From: Gonapodya prolifera JEL478
Taxonomy: Eukaryota > Monoblepharomycota > Monoblepharidomycetes > Monoblepharidales > Gonapodyaceae
NCBI GenBank assembly: GCA_001574975.1
Contig: KQ965768.1
Coordinates: 195,641-259,640, forward strand
Length of the DNA stretch: 64,000 nt
Direction: 5' to 3'
Position numbers and translations under genes: made by a program. The notes beneath the pieces were generated by a model. That model made no database searches and was not told where the DNA came from. It was given only the letters and a program-made list of their open reading frames with translations. This document shows positions 58,913 through 64,000 of the stretch, piece after piece. Position 1 is the first letter of the stretch. Each line of letters opens with the position of its first letter.

Positions 58913-60093
58913 TCACCCGCCCAAAGAACACGGCAACCCCTCGTCCTCGAACGCCACCCTATGGCCCGGCTTGTGTTTCGTCGCGGCAAGGACCCAGTCG
59001 AGGAACGTTGCGTTTCCGCCGTGCAGCTGTGGGGTGGAGTGTCGTCGCAACGGAATACATGAGGTCCCAGGACCCGAGATCGAGCAAAAGTGAAGAAGGA
59101 AGACGCGACTCACGTTGAGTGTATGCACGTTGACCATGCCCGAGTACCCGCGCCGGACGAGCTCGACGGCGTCCGGAACGCGTGTGAGCTGGCACGTCGC
59201 CATCTGGTCATTTATCGTCGTGGCCATTGTGGTAGTGGTCGTCGTGGTCGTCATCGTGGTCGTCATCGTCATCGTCAATGCACATACACATGCACATACA
59301 CGTGCAATTTTCAGAACTACACGTTCGCGTGTGAAAGGAGGAAAGGAAGAGGGGAAGGCTCACCACGAGGACTTCGACGTCTTCGTGCACTTCGGTGCCG
59401 ATGAGCGCGAGCGAGGCGATGCCGGGGATTATGTGGCCGCAGGCGATGCTGGGTGGGGGTGTGGGTGAGGTGGTGTGGGTGAGATGGGGTGGAAAGGGGA
59501 AGATAGGAAGATTGGAATGGCGTGCTTACATGCGCCGAAGGAGGAGTTCTTCAAGACTAAAGTGTAGGCGAGAGGAGTCGCGGGGGTGTATTTGTCAATG
59601 GAAAATGAATGCATGAATGAGATGATGGTGGGGGTGAGGAAGCAGAAGCAGGGGATTCGAAGACGTACAGAGCACGTGACACGTCCTCGCTGTCGCAGGA
59701 GAAGACGAGCATGGCGACGCCGGGGCCTCTCTTCGTGAGCGCTTTTCAGTGCCGGTGGGGAGGGGAACGAAGAAAAATGGATCCGTCAGACGCTCGTTGC
59801 GCTAAGTAACCATGAGGCGCTTGGGAACACCACGCACCCCCCGACGCAGCCCACCCCGCCGCGACCGCCAGTGCGAGCGCATTAACGAGTCCGACGTATC
59901 GCGCTAACGTAAGCACGACGATAATCGTCCCGAGCGCGCCGAGCGATGTTGCCGCGTCAGCGTGCGCGGTGGACGCGGAGAGCGACGCGATGTTTGCGCG
60001 GACGAGAGCAGCGAGCGGTTGGAGGCGAGCGAGGGGAGATTGTTTCTTTGGTGGGGGAGGGGGATTTGCGCGGGAGATGAGTGCCGATAACAT
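58913..60093 (-). CDS. CUTA: CutA-like divalent-cation tolerance protein with N-terminal membrane helix
   Basis: Exons, complement of 58913-59026, 59114-59203, 59364-59448, 59530-59556, 59669-59741 and 59811-60093, encode 223 aa. The first exon has a hydrophobic helix (about 52-75, LGTIIVVLTLARYVGLVNAL). The CutA fold follows: VAMLVFSCDSEDVSRALLEE, ACGHIIPGIASLALIG, EVLV, TRVPDAVELVRRGYSGMVNV and GGNATFLDWVLAATK, in family order. CutA forms trimers, and animal CUTA also carries an N-terminal hydrophobic leader. Its exact role (metal tolerance, enzyme anchoring) is unsettled. One exon is only 27 nt. Intron 59205-59363 contains a GACGATGAC-type repeat. Confidence 0.8.
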
Positions 60094-60120
60094 ACTTGAT
60101 GAATAGAAGAGTTAGATGTA
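60094..60120. promoter_or_regulatory. 27-bp gap between divergent CutA-like and SPT4 start codons
   Basis: Start codons at 60093 (-) and 60121 (+) are 27 bp apart, so promoters and 5' UTRs must overlap the opposite genes. A second SPT4 Met at 60148 could be the real start and would widen the gap. Confidence 0.5.
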
Positions 60121-61276
60121 ATGACCGCAGCAGTAGAAGCAACTCCGATGTCGACGTACAAGCCGCCCACGGACACACGGAGACTGCGCGCGTGTCTGGT
60201 GTGTTCGATTCTCAAGGTGCGCATCCGGTTCCCCTTTGTTTTTCTCTCGTGGGGCTGCTCACGCTCAAGTTTTCATCGTCTTCCTCCCATCACCCACTCC
60301 ACGCTCACCAACACCGCCACAACAGAGCCAGCGCCAGTTCCTCACAGAGGGCTGCGACAACTGCGAGCCCATCCTCAAGCTCAAGGGGTCATCGGCGAGG
60401 ATCGAGGAGTGCACAAGTGCAAACTACGAGGGGTGAGGTCCTCGCGGCTTTCTGCTTCTGTTGGGGAGGCACAGGGTTTTCTGACGCAAAAGCTACGGCA
60501 AATGATAGGATTATTGCAATGATGAACCCGGAGCAGTCGTGGGTCGCTCGGTACCAGCGGATAAGTGCGTTTTGCTGGGGGGCGGGGAGCCGGAAAGAAA
60601 GAGGCGCGAGCGACGATGGAGCGAGTAGCCGAGTGAAGTGGAGTCGAACCCCGCGACCGACGGAGGCCTAAGCGCGCTGCGCTGACCGAGGAGTCCGCCG
60701 GAGGCGAGATGCTGCGCGAAGCGCGAGTGGTCCAGCGGAGCGCATATTCCCGCCGGAGGCGAATGACCCTGCGCGGAGCGCGAATGGTACAGCGCGGAGT
60801 GCGTTTTGTTGGGGGAGGGGGACCGGGGGTGCTTGCGCACACAACACAACTCGTTTGTTGGATGGAGGGAGAGGAGTTAACACAGTCTATGGTGGAGGTG
60901 CTGACGCACACTCGACTCAGGGAGGGGGCAGGAAGGGAGGAGTCGCAAGGAGGACGGGACTCACACTGAACTCATTTTTGGGGGGACGGAGAGGAGCTGA
61001 CACTCTCTGGTGGAGGAGGTGACACACACTCGACTCGGGGAGGGGCAGAGACACACACTCAACTCATCGCATCCCTTGACTTTCCTTTCATTGGCCTGAC
61101 ACACACACTCAACTCACTTCTCCCTCCCCCCTCCCCAAACAGACGCCTACCACCGCGGCCTGTACGCCATGCGCGTCTCGGGCCGGCTTCCCGAGGACAT
61201 GGAGGAGCGCCTCGAGAGCAGGGGCGTAAAGTACTTTGTCAGGGACGGGTCTGGGGGGAGGGCGGCGGAGGGTTGA
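60121..61276 (+). CDS. SPT4: transcription elongation factor Spt4
   Basis: Exons 60121-60216, 60326-60432, 60509-60564 and 61143-61276 encode 130 aa. The zinc site is split by the first intron: RACLVCSILK, then FLTEGCDNCEP (four cysteines). The signature ECTSANYEG/IIAMMNPEQSWVARYQRI and the C-terminal YAMRVSGRLPEDMEERLE complete the fold. Spt4 pairs with the NGN domain of Spt5 to form DSIF, which keeps RNA polymerase II processive. The last intron (60565-61142, 578 nt) is far longer than any other here and is full of repeats. The extra N-terminal residues (MTAAVEATP) may be untranslated if Met 60148 is used. Confidence 0.93.
60565..61142. repeat. repeat-filled last intron of SPT4
   Basis: Three layers are visible. 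The donor region (GTGCGTTTTGCTGGGGG at 60565) recurs at about 60,799 (GTGCGTTTTGTTGGGGG). A block CCGCCGGAGGCGA...GCGCGNAGCGCGA...CAGCG recurs at about 60,691 and 60,753. A minisatellite of ACACACTC(G/A)ACTC units runs from about 60,903 to 61,120. The intron grew by local duplication, and one duplication copied the 5' splice site. Confidence 0.7.
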
Positions 61277-61738
61277 GCGTGGGGCGGAGAGTGGGTGGGT
61301 GTGGGTGGGAGAATGGGAGGTTTGTGGGGCGGAGCGTGGAGAGCATTGGTGGGAGGTTGTGGGTGGGAGGATGGGATGATTGTGGGGACAATGGGAGTGA
61401 GAGACGGAGAGGGGTGGGGTACGAAGGAGTGTGTATATAGACCAACATCGTAGAGTACACGCCGTTTTCCGGCGACGTGATGGACAAACGCAGACGCAGA
61501 CGCAGATGCAAATATTCATGAAATTATTATTTCGCTATTTTCGATGGTACGGGGGAGAGGGGCAGTGAATTTCGCGGAGAACACGCCTTGTTCATCACCA
61601 TCGTGGACAGAAAGGACAGAACAACGAAAAAATTCATTCTCAACCGCACGGAGGGAAGGTGCAAATGATGGACCAGAGCAGCACACTATGTTACAGCACC
61701 AATAACATCTGTCCACAATCGAACTCTTTATTCTCCAC
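61277..61738. other. spacer between convergent genes
   Basis: 462 bp holding the 3' ends of SPT4 and the WW-domain gene. It contains GT/GGG-rich simple sequence (61,290-61,430) and a CAGACG triplet-like run near 61,490. Confidence 0.4.
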
Positions 61739-62970
61739 CTAATCCGACGCCACCCCCCACTTGGCCACCTTCTTCTTCTCCTTCTTCTCCTTGGCCCGCC
61801 TTCTGACCTCCTCGAGCTCCTTCTTGGTCAGCCTGTCCTTGCCCCTATGCTTTCCCTCGTTATGTTCCGCCGCGTACGACTCGTAGTCGAAGAACACGTT
61901 CATCTGGCGAACCGCTCGACTGCCGTCCGAGAAGTGCCCGCGAGGGTCTACGAAGCGAGGGTCCGAGGCGAGTTGGGAGGGCACGAAGCGGCCAGAGCGT
62001 TTGTCGAATTTGGCGGCGAAGGAGTAGTCTGGAGGCAGAACGACGTTTATTTCTGCAAAGTGTATCAAAATAGGACAGGACAGAACTCACCATTCGCGTC
62101 CGGCCCGACACCCGTTGCGCCTCCCGCCCCGCCCGCCGCGTCATGCACGCCGTACGCGTACGCGTACCCCGTATCCGCACCGGCGCCGGCACCGGAGCCG
62201 TCGGTCCTGTACGCGTCGATTCCAAACTCGGACCTGAACTTTGCCACGCCCGCTTCCTGCCCTTGCTCCCCTTCTTGCCCTTCTTGCCCTTCCCCGCCAT
62301 CCACCCCATCCTCTCCCACTGCCCCACGCTTTCGTTTCAACTCTTCCTTCCCCTCCTCGGCGACACGGTCCAGCATGTCCTTGTGCTCGTCGATCGTCGC
62401 AAAGATGTTTTCCAGCGCCGCGAGGGGGTCGGCCGCTGCGGGGCGGGCGTGGGTGTACGATTGTGCGTGTGCGTGGCCCAGTGCGGAGGTGGAGGTGGAG
62501 GTGGAGGTGGAGGGTGGGTATGCGGAGTAGTAGTATAGAGACGGCGCGACGGGTGCAGGAGTGGAAGTGGCAGGGGTGGTGGCAGGTGCAGTTGCAGGCG
62601 TGTCTGCATCCTTTTTGCGTTTCTTGCGCGACTTGCGACTGTCCTCGTCGGGGACCTTGACCTTCTCCTCGACTTGGTCCTCCTCCTCGTCTCCTTCCAC
62701 TCCTGCTCCTGCCGCGACCTCTTCCCCACCCCCGTCCCCCACTCCCGCCCCATCACCCGCAGCCGCACCGCCGACCCCCTGTGGCAGCTCCCACGTGACG
62801 GTGTTCGACTCCGCGTGCCAGTAGTAGTACCGTCCGTAGTTCGCGTCGTACACCGCGGACCATCCTGCGCCCAGGTCGTACGATGCCGGTGCAGGTGCCG
62901 CGGTGGGTTGCTCGGATGCGGACTCGGCAGGCGGAGATGGCGACGCGGTGGCTGGCGATGGGGAAGGCAT
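61739..62970 (-). CDS. WW-domain protein with charged C-terminus
   Basis: Exons, complement of 61739-62052 and 62091-62970, encode 397 aa. The WW domain is at about 36-66: GWSAVYDANYGRYYYWHAES, then NTVTWELP (both Trp present). The middle is acidic and Ala/Gly-rich with a Lys/Arg cluster (SRKSRKKRKK). The C-terminus (about 320-390) reads AAKFDKRSGRFV, DGSRAVRQMNVFFDYESYA, then a Lys/Glu-rich helix. It resembles WW proteins of the splicing-linked type (WBP/PQBP-like), with the FNKRTGRF..RQMxxFFD block found in plant and fungal relatives, so a role in mRNA processing is an inference. The intron between is only 38 nt. Confidence 0.75.
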
Positions 62971-63337
62971 TTTGGTTTTGTAGAGAATGTGACCAAAACA
63001 TAGTAAAGAGGAAGGCGGCACAAGAAGTGCAGGGAGGATTCCAACTCTGACAGTTATTTTAACACTATTATTGGCAAGATTTGCGCGACTTGTGTCCGTA
63101 TACGGGAGCAGTTACTTATGTGGTCCATGGGAGTCATGACAATGCCGCGCGGTGAATAATCTTTTGAGCGGCGATACATTTGCTGAGAAAATTCAAAATT
63201 CGTGACTCAAATCTGTGCGTGTCGCAAGGAGTCATCGGCATCATCGGACCCTGAAATTTCATCCCGCACTCGCAAACATCTCCCGATCGCAACCAGCTCC
63301 ACACCAACACCCACTCAATCGCGCATACCGGCCCAAA
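62971..63337. other. divergent intergenic region
   Basis: 367 bp between the WW-domain gene (-) and the small His-rich gene (+). No coding signal. Should contain both promoters. Confidence 0.4.
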
Positions 63338-63778
63338 TGGCCACCGTAAATGGCCACGGGCACGACCACCACGGCCACTCCCACACCCACCCGCACCCAC
63401 AACCACCAACAGACACCTCGCCATTCCCCAAATCCGCCGCCCGCGCGCCCGACGGATCGCTCGTGACAGTGCGCGTGCACCCCACGATCGACGACGCGGC
63501 GTTTCGCGACGTCGCGAGCGGGAATCGGACCAGATTCGTCGACAGGTTGAGGAAGGATTTGAATGTCAACGACGGCGTGTTTTATATGAAGGGGGGGAAG
63601 GTGCGTCTATGTGGTGGTCTTCGAGTGGCCTTGAGCGAGAGAGACGAGTGTTGGGTGGTGGGGTGGGTTGGGTTGGTGTGCTGTTCACTGTGTCGGTCAA
63701 GGCGCGAATCCGTATGCGGAAAATACGATGACGCTGAGCGAATCCATTGATCTTTTGCCCGTCGCTATTGTAAATTGA
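63338..63778 (+). CDS. small His-rich protein of unknown function
   Basis: Exon 1 from Met 63338 reads a His/Gly-rich leader (HGHDHHGHSHTHPHPQ), then a folded-looking stretch (SLVTVRVHPTIDDAAFRDV, RFVDRLRKDLNVNDGVFYM), with donor GTGCGT at 63,601. A likely last exon, about 63,702-63,778, gives NPYAENTMTLSESIDLLPV and a stop. The exact join is unsettled by one or two bases. The His run might bind metal. I do not recognise the family. Confidence 0.45.
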
Positions 63779-63809
63779 ATGTACCTTCTACAACTCTTTT
63801 GGTTCGCAA

Positions 63810-63975
63810 AGTGGAAATCCGTACTTCGAACGTATTGAGAAACCGAATGAGTCTGTTGGATATCGCGTCCTTCGATGCAATACCTTTGAACGCGGAAATC
63901 CGTACTTGGAAGGGGTGACGAAGCAGAACCAGTCTACTGGATGGGTGGTCCTTCATTACTGTTGTTGTGAACGGA
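63810..63975. repeat. two-copy tandem repeat of about 82 bp at window edge
   Basis: GGAAATCCGTACTT occurs at about 63,813 and 63,895, each followed by similar sequence (GAAxCxGAATGAGTCTGTTGGAT versus GAAGCAGAACCAGTCTACTGGAT, and a shared TCCTTC). A longer array may continue outside the window. Confidence 0.6.
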
Positions 63976-64000
63976 AGGACGCAATTAGAAGGCACGGCGT

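Noticed and set aside
58913-59741. Beta-carbonic anhydrase
   Set aside because: The metal-binding CxDSR and HxxC motifs are absent, and the block order matches CutA instead.
59746-60093. Separate 115-aa membrane protein gene
   Set aside because: Its end splices in frame (59,811 to 59,741) into the CutA-like domain, and the phases match, so it is the N-terminal exon of that gene.

Overview
This is a nuclear window from a fungus, most likely a zoosporic (chytrid-type) fungus. Coding sequence is GC-rich and genes are densely packed. Nearly every gene carries short GT..AG introns, mostly 50 to 100 nt and one of only 38 nt. Fungal hallmarks include Wss1, Did2, Spt4 and Nte1. The strongest lineage clue is a full-length CC2D2A-like gene (13,091-19,186), a ciliary transition-zone protein expected only in fungi that still make flagella. 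A BtuF-like cobalamin-binding protein also fits an early-diverging fungus. All exon joins were worked out by eye from splice sites, frame and family resemblance. No database search was run.

Layout, left half. 1-1,253: 3' end of an NFX1-like R3H gene (+). 1,332-2,276: ESCRT-III DID2 (-). 2,416-3,438: NUDT19-like Nudix hydrolase (-), sharing a 121-bp divergent promoter with a small complex I subunit of NDUFB2 type (3,560-3,906, +). 3,907-5,786: no gene, but a decayed minisatellite and an 84-bp hairpin. 5,787-7,283: homeobox gene (-). 7,778-8,208: uncertain small gene (-). 8,415-9,984: WSS1 protease (+). 10,241-11,151: ChrR-like cupin (+). 11,341-12,501: two-domain GFA/Mss4-like protein (-). 13,091-19,186: CC2D2A (+). 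19,395-21,478: membrane sensor without an output domain (-). 21,641-22,330: NADPH-dependent FMN reductase (+). 22,600-24,530: unresolved exons, one resembling a BTB/T1 domain. 24,963-27,751: TTC5-like TPR-OB protein (+). 28,076-29,590: thioredoxin-UBX protein (-).

Layout, right half. 30,464-32,063: polytopic membrane protein (-). 32,324-37,953: NTE1 phospholipase (-). 38,334-40,751: LRR-transmembrane-SH3 surface protein (-). 42,872-44,326: C2H2 transcription factor (+). 45,600-53,000: an AT-richer mobile-element island holding transposase remnants, a broken Ty3/gypsy chromovirus (47,112-52,445) and the C-terminal part of a Fanzor (eukaryotic TnpB-like) nuclease. 53,698-56,035: unidentified 640-aa protein (-). 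57,200-58,301: BtuF-like protein (-). 58,913-60,093: membrane-anchored CutA-like protein (-), divergent by 27 bp from SPT4 (60,121-61,276, +). 61,739-62,970: WW-domain protein (-). 63,338-63,778: small His-rich gene (+). The right edge shows a two-copy tandem repeat.

Most genes are unrelated housekeeping functions: membrane-lipid turnover, ESCRT, DNA-protein crosslink repair, transcription elongation, respiration and metal/cofactor handling. There is no operon logic. The most interesting features are CC2D2A, the Fanzor remnant beside a chromovirus whose two flanks do not match, the SH3-bearing LRR receptor, the thioredoxin-UBX architecture, and two introns expanded by duplications that include splice-site sequence.
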